The notes below the pieces were generated by a model, which worked only from the letters and a program-made list of their open reading frames with translations, was not told the DNA's origin and did not search any database. Positions 7,721 through 16,516 of a stretch of DNA of 62,497 nucleotides are shown here, piece by piece; position 1 is the stretch's first letter, and every line of letters begins with the position of its first letter. This stretch comes from Sinosporangium album (lineage in GTDB: Bacteria; Actinomycetota; Actinomycetes; Streptosporangiales; Streptosporangiaceae), in contig NZ_FNCN01000036.1 of the NCBI RefSeq assembly GCF_900100605.1, forward strand, positions 1-62,497. The letters are read 5' to 3'. A program made the translations under genes and the position numbers.

Positions 7721-9541
7721 ATGTGTGGAATCGTGGCCTATGTCGGCCCTAGGGACGCGGCGCCGATCCTTCTCGAAGGACTCCAGCGCCTGGAATACCG
7801 GGGCTACGACTCCGCGGGGCTCGTCGTTTCGAACAAGGGGCTGAAACTCCGCAAGGTCAAGGGGCGCGTCGCCGACCTGGCGGCAGCCGTACCCGCGCGT
7901 TTCAAAGGCTCCCTCGGCATCGGCCACACCCGGTGGGCCACCCACGGCGAGCCGAGTGACGTCAACGCCCACCCGCACCTGTCGAACGACCAGCGCATCG
8001 CGGTCGTGCACAACGGCATCATCGAGAACGCCGACGAACTGCGGGCCAAGCTCACCGCCGACGGCGCCGAGTTCCTCAGCGAGACCGACAGTGAGGTCCT
8101 CGCCCATCTGATCGCCCGCACCGTCGCCGACACCGCGACCCTCGAAGAGGCCGTACGGCTGGCGCTCAAGCGCGTCGTCGGCACGTACGGCATCGCCGTA
8201 CTCGACGCCGAGCGTCCCGGCGAGGTGGTCGTGGCGCGCAATGGGTCGCCCATCGTGCTCGGCATCGGCGAGAAGGAGATGTTCGCCGCCTCCGACGTGG
8301 CCGCGCTGGTCCGCTACACCCGCCAGGTGGTGCACCTGGAGGACGGCGAACTGGCCGTGATCAAGGCCGACGGATTCCACACCTTCACCTCGGACGCCCG
8401 CGAGACGGCCAAGGAGCCGCTGGTCGTCGACTGGGACACCGGGCACTACGACACCGGGGGATACGCGCACTACCTGCTCAAGGAGATCTCCGAGCAGCCC
8501 GACACCGTCGCCAGGACCCTGCGCGGGCGCATCGACGACCGCTTCCACATCGCCCACCTCGGCGGCCTCAACCTCACGCCCCACGAGACCAGGGCGTTCC
8601 GCCGCGTGAAGATCATCGGCTGCGGCTCGGCGTACTACTCCGGCCAGATCGGCGCCCAGCTCATCGAAGAGCTCGCCCGCATCCCCGCCGACGCCGAGCC
8701 GGCCTCGGAGTTCCGCTACCGCAACCCCGTCGTCGAACACGACACGCTGTATGTCGCGATCAGCCAGTCCGGCGAGACCTACGACACGCTGGCGGCCGTT
8801 CAGGAGCTCAAGCGCAAGGGCGGCCGGGTGCTCGGCATCGTCAACACCGTGGGCAGCGCCATCGCCCGCGAGTGCGCGGGCGGCATCTACCTGCACGCCG
8901 GCCCGGAGGTGTCGGTCGCCTCCACCAAGGCGTTCACCTCGACCGCCGTCGCCTTCGCCCTGCTGGCCCTGCACTTCGGGCGCGTGCACGACCTGTCGCC
9001 CGCCGACGGCCGCCGCATCTGCGACGGACTGCGCCGCCTCCCCGGGCAGATCGAGGAGATCATCGCCGGGGGTGACCACATCGCCGCGCTGGCGTCGAAG
9101 TACGCCGACCACCCCAGCATGATGTTCGTCGGGCGGGTGCGCGGCTACCCCGTGGCCCGGGAGGGCGCGCAGAAGCTCAAGGAGATCTCCTACGTCCACG
9201 CCGAGGCGTATCCCGCCAGCGAGCTCAAGCACGGCCCGCTCGCGCTGATCGGCCCCGAGACGCCGACGGTCGCGGTCGTGCCCGACGACGAGCTGCTGGA
9301 CAAGAACCTCACCACGCTCGGTGAGATCCGCGCCCGCGGCGGGCGGGTGCTCATGGTCGGCCACCGCGAGCCCGATGCCAAGCTCGCCGACGACGTCATC
9401 CTCGTGCCGAAGAACGAGCCCGAACTGGACCCGATCCTGCTCGGCATCCCCCTGCAGATCTTCGCCTACCACGCGGCCGTCGTCCTCGACCGCGACGTCG
9501 ACCGGCCCCGCAACCTGGCCAAGAGCGTCACCGTGGAGTGA
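7721..9541 (+). CDS. glmS: Glutamine--fructose-6-phosphate aminotransferase (isomerizing)
   Basis: A 606-aa enzyme making glucosamine-6-phosphate from fructose-6-phosphate and glutamine, the entry step to UDP-GlcNAc and peptidoglycan; cytoplasmic. It starts MCGIVAYVG, so Cys2 is the N-terminal nucleophile of the glutaminase domain, with GHTRWATHGEPSDVNAHPH and HNGIIEN following. Two SIS domains follow, with GCGSAYYSGQIG, ISQSGETYDTL, STKAFTSTA and SELKHGPLALI. The end LAKSVTVE is the conserved GlmS tail. Length is typical. GGGAG lies 10-14 nt before the ATG. Confidence 0.98.
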   Translation: MCGIVAYVGPRDAAPILLEGLQRLEYRGYDSAGLVVSNKGLKLRKVKGRVADLAAAVPARFKGSLGIGHTRWATHGEPSDVNAHPHLSNDQRIAVVHNGIIENADELRAKLTADGAEFLSETDSEVLAHLIARTVADTATLEEAVRLALKRVVGTYGIAVLDAERPGEVVVARNGSPIVLGIGEKEMFAASDVAALVRYTRQVVHLEDGELAVIKADGFHTFTSDARETAKEPLVVDWDTGHYDTGGYAHYLLKEISEQPDTVARTLRGRIDDRFHIAHLGGLNLTPHETRAFRRVKIIGCGSAYYSGQIGAQLIEELARIPADAEPASEFRYRNPVVEHDTLYVAISQSGETYDTLAAVQELKRKGGRVLGIVNTVGSAIARECAGGIYLHAGPEVSVASTKAFTSTAVAFALLALHFGRVHDLSPADGRRICDGLRRLPGQIEEIIAGGDHIAALASKYADHPSMMFVGRVRGYPVAREGAQKLKEISYVHAEAYPASELKHGPLALIGPETPTVAVVPDDELLDKNLTTLGEIRARGGRVLMVGHREPDAKLADDVILVPKNEPELDPILLGIPLQIFAYHAAVVLDRDVDRPRNLAKSVTVE

Positions 9542-9549
9542 CGCAAAAC

Positions 9550-9627
9550 GGACTCCAGTCACACGGGTCACAGCGGCAACGCTGTTCACACTGGCCTCAC
9601 AGGTCACATTCGTATGACCTGGAGTCC
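9550..9627. repeat. Nested inverted repeats after glmS
   Basis: Outer arms GGACTCCAG (9550-9558) and CTGGAGTCC (9619-9627) enclose an inner hairpin CAGGTCA/TGACCTG (9600-9606 and 9615-9621, 8-nt loop). The structure could end the glmS transcript or act as a regulatory structure ahead of the secreted gene at 9752. There is no U-tract. Confidence 0.5.
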
Positions 9628-9751
9628 AGCCTTCTCTCGCCGTTGGACACGCTTCCCGTGATCACGCAGGGCTATAAACGGCTACGCAACGTAGTCGTCC
9701 AGCCGGGGGCGCCGCAGATGCGAGTGCCCCCACGCGATCCAAGGAGCTGCC

Positions 9752-10183
9752 ATGTCCCCCTTCAGCGTCCGCACCGCGGTCCTCGCTCTCGCCGGCGCCT
9801 TCAGCCTGGCGGCGGCACCCGCCGCCGTAGCCGCAGCCCCGGCCGCACCCGCGGCGGCGAAGGCCTGCGGCGGGGCGATCTCGAACTGGGTCGGCACCGG
9901 CAACGCCGTCTACAACGGCAAGGCCACCACGCCCGCGGGCGAGGTCAGCGTGACCCTCACGTTCCGTGACGGCAAGGTCGACGTCGCCCGCGGCGGCAAC
10001 TCCACGGGCCCGCTGGCCTTCCGCTTCGACGCCGCGACCGGCAGCATCACCTGGGGTGTCGTCGGCTACTACTACAAGCTCGACAGCCCGGTCTGCTCCG
10101 GCGACTCGGTGAAGAGCGCCGACTTCTCCCTGGCCGCCACCGGTAACCGCGCCGCGAAGGTGCAGGTCACCCGGACTTCGTGA
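9752..10183 (+). CDS. Small secreted protein of unknown function
   Basis: 143 aa with a clear Sec signal (MSPFSVRTAVLALAGAFSLAAA, then an Ala-rich cleavage region near residue 36). The mature part of about 105 residues has two cysteines (KACGG and SPVCSG) that could form a disulphide. It is rich in beta-strand-like segments (EVSVTLTFRDGKVDVARGG, SITWGVVGYYYKLD). I do not recognise the family. The start has AAGGAG at good spacing. It is monocistronic, ended by the strong hairpin just downstream. Confidence 0.75.
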   Translation: MSPFSVRTAVLALAGAFSLAAAPAAVAAAPAAPAAAKACGGAISNWVGTGNAVYNGKATTPAGEVSVTLTFRDGKVDVARGGNSTGPLAFRFDAATGSITWGVVGYYYKLDSPVCSGDSVKSADFSLAATGNRAAKVQVTRTS

Positions 10184-10195
10184 TCGGAAACGCTC

Positions 10196-10232
10196 GGCGC
10201 CCGCCCCGGACTCCGCGACCGGGGCGGGCGCC
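10196..10232. terminator. Strong hairpin terminator between convergent genes
   Basis: Perfect 14-bp arms GGCGCCCGCCCCGG (10196-10209) and CCGGGGCGGGCGCC (10219-10232) with a 9-nt loop, followed by TCGCTTTCC. It separates the secreted-protein gene from the convergent E1-beta gene and can serve both strands. Confidence 0.85.
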
Positions 10233-10303
10233 TCGCTTTCCGGCCTCCCGGAACTCGATCGAAACCCCGGCCGGGAGTGCGGATCCCCCGGCCGGGAGGC
10301 ATT

Positions 10304-11281
10304 TCAGTACTTCATGCCCTCCGTGATGGTGGACACGATGCGCTCCACCGACGGAAGCGCGAGGTCCTCCAGGTTGTCCGCCGCCGGCAGCGGCAGGTGC
10401 GGCGTGGTGATGCGCACGGGGGGCCCGTCGAGATACTCGAAGCCCTCCTCCACGATGATGGAGACCAACTCGGCTCCCCACCCGCACAGGCGGGGGTTCT
10501 CCTCCACGGTGAACAGCCGGCCCGTCCGGGAGTAGGCCGCCATCAGCGTCGTCACATCGAGCGGCACCAGCGACCGCACGTCCACCACCGTCGCCTCGAT
10601 GCCGCGCGACGACAGGATCTCGGCGGCCCGCATGGCGCGCGGCACCATCATGCCGAGCGCGGCGATCGTGCAGTCGTCCCCCTCACGGATGATCTTCGCC
10701 TTTCCGAGCGAGTCGACGATCTCACCATTGGGCACCTCGGCCTTCTCGGCGTACATGCCCTTCGCCTCGAAGATCAGGACAGGGTCGTTGTCCCGTACGG
10801 CCGCCGCCATCAAACCGATCATGTCGACCGGGTTGGACGGGCAGACCACCTTGAGCCCCGGAATCGCCATGGCCCAGTTGGAGATGTCCTGGGAGTGCTG
10901 CGCCCCGAACCGCAGGCCGGCGCCGTTCCCCGACTTGATCACCAGGGGGAACGAGACCTGCCCGTCGGCCATGTAGCGCGACTTGGACATCTCATTGGCG
11001 ACCAGGTCCCAGCACACGGCGTAGAAGTCGCTGAACATGATCTCGGCGATGGGCCGCAGCCCCGCCATCGCGGCGCCCATGGTCGCGCCCAGGATGGCCT
11101 GCTCGCTGATCGGCGTGTCGCGGACCCGCTTCGGTCCGAACTCGTCCAGCAGCCCCACGGTCGTCTTGAAGACGCCGCCGGCCGCGGCGACGTCCTCTCC
11201 CAGGAACACGACCGACTCGTCCCGACGCATCTCCTGCGCGATCCCCCGGGCGACGGCCTCCCGGTAGGTCACCAGTGCCAC
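10304..11281 (-). CDS. TPP-dependent dehydrogenase E1 component, beta subunit
   Basis: A 325-aa transketolase-like beta subunit of a 2-oxoacid (pyruvate, branched-chain or acetoin type) dehydrogenase. Family signature segments are VVFLGEDVAAAGGVF, RVRDTPISEQAILGATMGAAMAG near residues 55-75, and RSLVPLDVTTL. It starts at GTG with GAGGAGG 7 nt upstream. The alpha subunit lies just upstream (52-nt gap), so one transcript is likely. No E2 or E3 gene is nearby; the pair must use lipoyl partners encoded elsewhere or act with an artificial-acceptor-like partner, as acetoin dehydrogenases do. Substrate is not predictable. Confidence 0.9.
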   Translation of the reverse strand: MALVTYREAVARGIAQEMRRDESVVFLGEDVAAAGGVFKTTVGLLDEFGPKRVRDTPISEQAILGATMGAAMAGLRPIAEIMFSDFYAVCWDLVANEMSKSRYMADGQVSFPLVIKSGNGAGLRFGAQHSQDISNWAMAIPGLKVVCPSNPVDMIGLMAAAVRDNDPVLIFEAKGMYAEKAEVPNGEIVDSLGKAKIIREGDDCTIAALGMMVPRAMRAAEILSSRGIEATVVDVRSLVPLDVTTLMAAYSRTGRLFTVEENPRLCGWGAELVSIIVEEGFEYLDGPPVRITTPHLPLPAADNLEDLALPSVERIVSTITEGMKY

Positions 11282-11333
11282 GACGTCCTCCTCTCCATAG
11301 CGTCCTTCACGACAGCACTCCCCGTGACATGCA

Positions 11334-12356
11334 TCAGGTGCGCCATCCCGAGCTCCCGTCGGACCACAGGTTGGTCCACAGCAGCTCGTCGGCGGGCAGA
11401 CCGCCCGACTTCGCCATCTCCGTGGCCTCGTCCACCTCGTGGCGGGTCTGCGCGTCGATCAGGTCCAGGTCCCGCTCGGCGACACCCCTGCCGATCAAGG
11501 CGGAGCGGTAGTTCGGGATCGGGTCCTTGGCGAGCCACGCCTGCAGCTCCTCGTCCGGGCGATACTTCCCGGGGTCGGCCCGCGAGTGCCCGCCGTGCCG
11601 ATAGGTGAGGGCCTCGATCAGCGTGGGGCCGCCGCCGGTCCTCGCCTTGTGTACGGCTGCCGCCGCCGTGCCGTACACCGCCTCGACGTCGTTGCCGTCG
11701 ACGACGACGGGGTCCAGGCCGTACGCCCCGGCCCGGTCGGCGGCGGGCCGGTCCACGGCCGTGACCGAGCGGATCGGGGTGTACTCCATATATTGGTTGT
11801 TCTCACACACGAAGACGATCGGCAGGTTCCAGATCACGGCGAAGTTCATCGCCTCGTGGAAGGCGCCGATGTTGGTCGCGCCGTCGCCGAAGAAGCAGAC
11901 GGTCACCTGGCCCGTCTCCTTGTACTGCGCCGCCCAGGCGGCGCCGTTCGCGATCACGAGCTGGGCGCCGATGATCGCGTAGGAGCCGAGGACGCCGCGG
12001 GATGCGTCGATCAGGTGCATCGATCCGCCCTTGCCGGACATCAGCCCGTTCGAACGGCCCAGCATCTCCGCCAGGATCGGGCCCATCGGGGTGCCGCGCA
12101 CCAGCAGGTGCGCGTGGCCCCGGTAGGTCACGAAGGTGTAGTCGCCTTCGGACATCGCCGCGCTGACGCCGGTGGCGATGGCCTCTTGGCCGATGTAGAG
12201 GTGGGTGGTGCCCTTGACCAAGTTCTGGAGGAACAGGTCGTAGCACCGCTTTTCAAACTGGCGTGCCCGCACCATCTGGCGGTACAGGTCGATCTGGTCC
12301 GCCGTGGACAGCGAGTCGGTCGGCGGATTGGTCAGCGGATCGGTGGTGAAGGTCAT
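11334..12356 (-). CDS. TPP-dependent dehydrogenase E1 component, alpha subunit
   Basis: A 340-aa subunit carrying the thiamine-diphosphate motif GDGATNIGAFHEAMNFA (GDG...N, near 165-185) and the phosphorylation-loop-like YRHGGHSRADPGKYR. It pairs with the beta subunit downstream to decarboxylate a 2-oxoacid or cleave a diketone such as acetoin. LMSGKGGSMHLID and LGSYAIIGAQL are typical of the acetoin/pyruvate E1-alpha family. It starts 13 nt after the stop of the M24 gene, so 13620 to 10304 reads as a three-gene operon. Confidence 0.92.
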   Translation of the reverse strand: MTFTTDPLTNPPTDSLSTADQIDLYRQMVRARQFEKRCYDLFLQNLVKGTTHLYIGQEAIATGVSAAMSEGDYTFVTYRGHAHLLVRGTPMGPILAEMLGRSNGLMSGKGGSMHLIDASRGVLGSYAIIGAQLVIANGAAWAAQYKETGQVTVCFFGDGATNIGAFHEAMNFAVIWNLPIVFVCENNQYMEYTPIRSVTAVDRPAADRAGAYGLDPVVVDGNDVEAVYGTAAAAVHKARTGGGPTLIEALTYRHGGHSRADPGKYRPDEELQAWLAKDPIPNYRSALIGRGVAERDLDLIDAQTRHEVDEATEMAKSGGLPADELLWTNLWSDGSSGWRT

Positions 12357-12369
12357 GAGCCGGTCCCCG

Positions 12370-13620
12370 TCAGTACTTGTTCGCGATGAACAGCTCGTCG
12401 GCGGGGAACTTGGTGATGACCTCGTTGCCGGTCGCCGTCACGACGACCTCCTCCTCGATCCTGGCGGCCGACACGCCGTCGCGCGCCGGGTAGTAGGTCT
12501 CCAGCGCGAAGACCATGCCTTCGCGGATCTCGCGGGGGTTCTCCAATGACGTGAGGCGGCTGATGATCGGGCGCTCGTGCAGGGCGAGTCCGAGCCCGTG
12601 CCCGAACTGCAGGCCGAATGCGGCCTTCTCGTCGGGGAGGCCGAAGTCCTCGGCCTTCGGCCACAGCCGGGCCACCTGGTCGGTCATGACGCCCGGCTTG
12701 ATGGCCCGGATCGCCGTGTCCATGTATTCCCGGGCCTGCTTGTAGGCGTCGTGCTGGGCGGTCGTGGCGCGGCCGACGTTGAACGTGCGGTAGTAGCAGG
12801 TCCGGTAGCCGTTGTAGGAGTGCATGATGTCGAAGAACGCCTGGTCGCCCGGGCGGATCATGCGGTCGGAGAAGTTGTGCGGGTGCGGGTTGCACCGCTC
12901 GCCGGACACGGCGTTGATCGACTCGACGTCGTCGGAGCCCATCTCGTAGAGGCGCTTGTTGGCCAGCGCGACGATCTCGTTCTCGCGCACGCCCGGCTTC
13001 AGCGCCTCGACGATGTCCTGGTAGACACCATCGACCATCGACGCGGCCGTGGTCAGCAGCACGATCTCGTCGCGGGACTTGATCTCCCGTGCGTCCAGCA
13101 TAAGCTGCTGGCCGTCCTTGACCCTGATGCCCTGGCGCTCCATCTCGAAGAGGTAGGGCAGCTCCACGAAGTCCACGCCGACCGGCATGTCGCCCACGCC
13201 TGCGTCGTCCAGCCGCCCCTTGATCTCGCGGATCGCCTTCTCGGCGAGGTCGGCGTCCGGCGGTACGGCACCGCGCATGCTGGTGATCGAGGACAGGCAG
13301 TTCTCGGGCTTCAGCCACGGGGAGTACATCCGGTTGTGGATCGCGGCGGATCCGAAGTCCCAGAGGATCAGCTCGCCGGTCCTGGTCAGCACCACGTAGC
13401 GGCTGAGCTTGTCCCGGGTCCACTCGCCGATCCAGACGCCGGTGAGGTAGCGGATGTTGTTGTTGTCGAAGAGGAGCAGGGCTCCGAGGTCGCTCGCCTG
13501 GAGGGCTTCCAGGGCGCGCTGGTAGCGGTACTGCCGGAGCCGGTCGAAGTTCACGCGCTCCTCGAAGTCGACGGCGCGGTGTCCGGGGGACGCGGTCAGG
13601 GGGATCTGAGCGGAAGTCAT
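12370..13620 (-). CDS. M24 (pita-bread fold) hydrolase with an altered metal site
   Basis: A 416-aa creatinase/aminopeptidase P-like protein. The N-terminal creatinase domain (RYLTGVWIGEWTRDKLSRYV) is followed by the pita-bread domain. Canonical ligands D-D-H-E-E are read as FFD, then Cys at the exact +11 position (NGYRTCYYRTF instead of a DxTRTF pattern), FGHGLGLALHE, FALETYYP and IEEEVVV. Four of five ligands are present and the second Asp is Cys. This argues against ordinary dipeptidase activity and for an amidohydrolase-like role such as opening a small C-N bond. It is first in the operon with the E1 genes and divergent from the XRE-cupin regulator. Confidence 0.85.
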   Translation of the reverse strand: MTSAQIPLTASPGHRAVDFEERVNFDRLRQYRYQRALEALQASDLGALLLFDNNNIRYLTGVWIGEWTRDKLSRYVVLTRTGELILWDFGSAAIHNRMYSPWLKPENCLSSITSMRGAVPPDADLAEKAIREIKGRLDDAGVGDMPVGVDFVELPYLFEMERQGIRVKDGQQLMLDAREIKSRDEIVLLTTAASMVDGVYQDIVEALKPGVRENEIVALANKRLYEMGSDDVESINAVSGERCNPHPHNFSDRMIRPGDQAFFDIMHSYNGYRTCYYRTFNVGRATTAQHDAYKQAREYMDTAIRAIKPGVMTDQVARLWPKAEDFGLPDEKAAFGLQFGHGLGLALHERPIISRLTSLENPREIREGMVFALETYYPARDGVSAARIEEEVVVTATGNEVITKFPADELFIANKY

Positions 13621-13725
13621 GGAGGGCTCCCTTGATGCTGAGGTTCAGCCGCACGGGGGTGAGGGGGAGGAGTGCGGAGAAGATAACCAGATGTTCACTC
13701 AGATAGAACACTGTCGATCTGAAGC

Positions 13726-13748
13726 GTGTCAACTGTCACTGCACATTT
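13726..13748. promoter_or_regulatory. Candidate operator, copy 1 (GTGTCAA-N4-CACTGCACATTT)
   Basis: Lies between the divergent M24 operon and the XRE-cupin gene. The same two blocks with the same 4-nt spacer recur at 16494-16516 in front of the amidohydrolase operon. It is likely a binding site for the XRE-cupin regulator (inference). Confidence 0.65.
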
Positions 13749-13848
13749 GGTGAGGGGGTGGGCTCCTGTGACGGAGCGGCGGCCGAGACCTGCCAGGGTG
13801 GAGGTATTTCCTGCCTCGAGGGCAGGGTATGAGTCAAGCTGTGCAGTG

Positions 13849-13854
13849 TAGGCT
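13849..13854 (+). promoter_or_regulatory. -10 box TAGGCT of a leaderless start
   Basis: A TAnnnT hexamer ends 6 nt before the GTG at 13861, and no ribosome-binding site is present, so the regulator mRNA probably starts at its start codon. Confidence 0.5.
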
Positions 13855-13860
13855 TACGGC

Positions 13861-14892
13861 GTGACGAACGCAGCGACAGGACCTTCGCCGCAACTCCAGG
13901 CCGAGGCCCTCGGTGCCGGACTCCGAGCGGCCCGGCAGGAGCGCGGTCTTACCGTCCGAGGTCTGGCGCGAAAGATCGGCTGCTCGGCCAGCCTGCTGTC
14001 CCAGATCGAGCGAGGCATCACCGCGCCGTCGGTCGGGATGCTCTACACCCTCGCCAACGAGCTGGACGTCTCCACCGATCGCCTGCTCAGCCTCGCCCCC
14101 GCCCCCGAACCCAACCTCGCGGCGGGCGTGCCGGCGCGCAGCCGTACGGCGAAGGCGGCGGGGCGGGCCGCGCGATCCGCGGATCGGCCAATCGAACAGG
14201 AGGACCGGGCGGGGGAACCGGGGGACAAAGCCGATGAAGCCGCCCAGAGTGGCGCAAAACGGCGCCGCAGGGCCGATGCGGTGGGCGTCGATGCACATGC
14301 CGTGGCACCGGACTCCGGCGGGGCCCTGAAAGGCGAGACCAGAAGGGCGGCTCCGGCCGGTGGCGGGTCCGCGACCCGCCTCCCTTCAGGGAATACGCAA
14401 TCCGGCGAGCCGTCAAATGCCGAAATTTCCGGCCCTGAGGCGTCCGGTGGGGGAGCTGCGGACCTCGCCGGAGCCGGCCCCATGCCGGAAACGCTGCCGG
14501 AGACGCCCGAGCGGTGGCGCCTGCTGCGCTCCCTCCCGCCCTCGATCCAGGCCCAGGTCCAGCGCGCGGGCACCCGCCAGTCCATCGACTTCGGCAGCGG
14601 GGTCCGCTGGGAGCGGTTGACCACGACCTCCGACTCCCGCGTCGACTTCCTGGAGATCGTCTACGCCCCGGGCAGCTCGTCCGACGAGTTCGTAGGCCAC
14701 GAAGGCTCCGAGTACGGCATCGTCATCGAAGGCGCCCTCACCGGACGGATCGGCACGGAGGAATACGTGCTCAACGCGGGAGACTCCATCTCCTTCGCCT
14801 CCTCCACCCCCCACCTCTACCGCAACGACGGCGACGTGCCCGCCCGGGCCATCTGGTTCGTCCTCCACAAACACCTCCCCGGCCCCCACTGA
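13861..14892 (+). CDS. XRE-family regulator with C-terminal cupin sensor
   Basis: A 343-aa one-component regulator. The HTH is at about residues 18-75 (LRAARQERGLTVRGLARKIG, CSASLLSQIERGITAPSVG). A long disordered linker rich in Ala, Gly, Arg and Glu covers about 80-215, roughly 130 residues longer than the usual short linker. A cupin domain sits at 255-335 (VDFLEIVYAPGSSSDEFVGHEGSEYG, then GDSISFASSTPHLYRND). The proteins of this family usually bind a small molecule in the cupin and repress catabolic genes. It is divergent from the M24/E1 operon and convergent with the amidohydrolase, so it is the obvious local regulator. Confidence 0.88.
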   Translation: MTNAATGPSPQLQAEALGAGLRAARQERGLTVRGLARKIGCSASLLSQIERGITAPSVGMLYTLANELDVSTDRLLSLAPAPEPNLAAGVPARSRTAKAAGRAARSADRPIEQEDRAGEPGDKADEAAQSGAKRRRRADAVGVDAHAVAPDSGGALKGETRRAAPAGGGSATRLPSGNTQSGEPSNAEISGPEASGGGAADLAGAGPMPETLPETPERWRLLRSLPPSIQAQVQRAGTRQSIDFGSGVRWERLTTTSDSRVDFLEIVYAPGSSSDEFVGHEGSEYGIVIEGALTGRIGTEEYVLNAGDSISFASSTPHLYRNDGDVPARAIWFVLHKHLPGPH

Positions 14893-14921
14893 ACCGCCTG
14901 AACCGCCCCGGCCACGGCACT

Positions 14922-15013
14922 GACCGCCCGGCCGCGGCCGGGCGGTCGGGGAAGGGCCGGGAAAAGGCCGGGAAAAGCGGAAACCGTACGGCTCGCGCGC
15001 AAGCCGTACGGTT
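14922..15013. terminator. Two consecutive palindromic hairpins between convergent genes
   Basis: The first is a 26-nt perfect palindrome, GACCGCCCGGCC (14922-14933) and its complement to 14947. The second pairs AACCGTACGGCT (14982-14993) with AGCCGTACGGTT (15002-15013) around an 8-nt loop. They separate the XRE-cupin gene from the convergent amidohydrolase gene and probably terminate both. Confidence 0.75.
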
Positions 15014-15025
15014 CCCGGAGGGGGT

Positions 15026-16396
15026 TCAGGCCGAGTAGTTGTCCGGGACGAAACGGCCACCGGGCTCGACGCCGGCCTTGGCGAGCACGTGGTCGCGGGA
15101 GGCGTTGACCCGCCCGACCAGGGCGTGCTCGTCGACGCCGAGCAGGCGGCCGTTCCTCTTGACCTGGCGGCCCGCCACCCACACGGAGTCCACGAGGCCC
15201 GGGTGGCCCGCGAGGACGACGGCCCCGGAGGCGTTGTTCATCGGGGCCATCTCGACGCCGTCCGCCCTGATCATGATCACGTCGGCGTCCTTGCCCGGCG
15301 TGAGGGACCCGATGCGATGGTCGAGGCGCAGGGCCTTGGCGCCGTTGATGGTGGCGAACTCAATGGCGTCCTTGGTGTTGACCGGCAGCCGCTCCGCGGT
15401 CGTGCCCGCGCGGTCGGCCCTCTCGTGGGCGACGGCACGCTCGACGAGCAGGACGGTGCGCATGACCTGGAACAGGTGCCCGCTGTTGCAGGTGGCGATG
15501 TCGATGCCGATGGTGGGCTTCATGCCGACGGCCATGAGGCGGCCGGTCGCCGGCCAGCCGTGCCCCATCTGCATCTCGATCTCGGGCGTCATGGCCGCCG
15601 AGCAGCCGGAGTCCGCCATGATCTGGAACTCGTCGTCGGCGAGCGAGTTGCAGTGGGCGCACACGACGTCGGGGCCGAGCAGGCCGTTCTCGGCGAGCCA
15701 GGCCACGGGGCGGTTCTTGCCCCACGCGCCGTCGCCGACGTGGACGGAGATCAGCACTCCGAGGTCGCGGGCCAGCGCCCAGTCGTCGAGGGTGACCTCG
15801 GGGGTGGCGTACTGCGGGCCGCGCAGGGCCATGCCCATGGTCACGAGCTGATCGTCGGAGGAGAAGTGCTCGGCCTTCACCCGGCGGGCGTCCTGCGAGG
15901 TGGGCTTGGCGCTGATGGGCAGCCACTCGTCGTTGGAGTTGCCGTAACACATGACATAGCGCCCGTGGGTCGCCTTGAGCGCCTCCACGGCGGCGTCGGC
16001 GTGTTCGGGCGTGTTCATGTTGTGCGACCAGTCGAGCACGGTGGTGACACCGGCGTTGAGCGCCTCGTAGGCGCCGGCGAGGTTGCCGGCGTAGACGTCC
16101 TCGGCGCGGAAGTGCCCGCCGAGAACGACGCGTACGCCGGCGAAGTACTGGTTGAGGGTCCAGTCGGCCGCGATGTTGCGCAGGACGGTCTGCCACAGGT
16201 GCCGGTGGGTGTCCACCATGCCGGGCATGAGGATCGTGCCAGTACCGTCGATCACCCACGCGCCGTCCACGGGCAGGTCGCGACCCACTGCGGCGATGCG
16301 GGTGCCTTCGATGAGCAGGTCCGCGTTGTCGAGATCGCCGATGGCGGGGTCGACGCTGATGATGCTGGCGTTGCGGATGAGGGTACGGTCCGCCAC
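15026..16396 (-). CDS. Amidohydrolase of the TRZ/ATZ/8-oxoguanine deaminase type
   Basis: A 456-aa metal hydrolase of the chlorohydrolase/aminohydrolase branch. It begins TLIRNASIISVD, carries the metal motif DTHRHLWQ near residue 62, the later histidines in SVHVGDG and CAHCNSLADDE, and the catalytic Asp in IGIDIATCNSG. GSLTPGKDADVIMI is the typical C-terminal sandwich return. Enzymes of this branch deaminate or dechlorinate nitrogen heterocycles; the substrate here is unknown. Its promoter region carries the 23-bp motif shared with the M24/E1 operon, which links the two functionally. Confidence 0.88.
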   Translation of the reverse strand: MADRTLIRNASIISVDPAIGDLDNADLLIEGTRIAAVGRDLPVDGAWVIDGTGTILMPGMVDTHRHLWQTVLRNIAADWTLNQYFAGVRVVLGGHFRAEDVYAGNLAGAYEALNAGVTTVLDWSHNMNTPEHADAAVEALKATHGRYVMCYGNSNDEWLPISAKPTSQDARRVKAEHFSSDDQLVTMGMALRGPQYATPEVTLDDWALARDLGVLISVHVGDGAWGKNRPVAWLAENGLLGPDVVCAHCNSLADDEFQIMADSGCSAAMTPEIEMQMGHGWPATGRLMAVGMKPTIGIDIATCNSGHLFQVMRTVLLVERAVAHERADRAGTTAERLPVNTKDAIEFATINGAKALRLDHRIGSLTPGKDADVIMIRADGVEMAPMNNASGAVVLAGHPGLVDSVWVAGRQVKRNGRLLGVDEHALVGRVNASRDHVLAKAGVEPGGRFVPDNYSA

Positions 16397-16493
16397 GGCT
16401 ACCTCCGGATGGTTCGGGTTGTGCTGACGGGCGTCACTTATCCCAGTTGGGGACGCCCGTAACCTGCCCGAAACCTACGACCAGCGCACCACA

Positions 16494-16516
16494 GTGTCAA
16501 GGCACACTGCACATTT
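16494..16516. promoter_or_regulatory. Candidate operator, copy 2 (GTGTCAA-N4-CACTGCACATTT)
   Basis: Identical blocks and spacing to 13726-13748, differing only in the 4-nt spacer (GGCA versus CTGT). It lies between the amidohydrolase (minus) and the TctC-like gene (plus) and could control both. Confidence 0.65.

Noticed and set aside
7601-9607. Minus-strand open frame of about 670 codons opposite glmS
   Set aside because: Antisense shadow caused by high third-position G+C; glmS is unambiguous.
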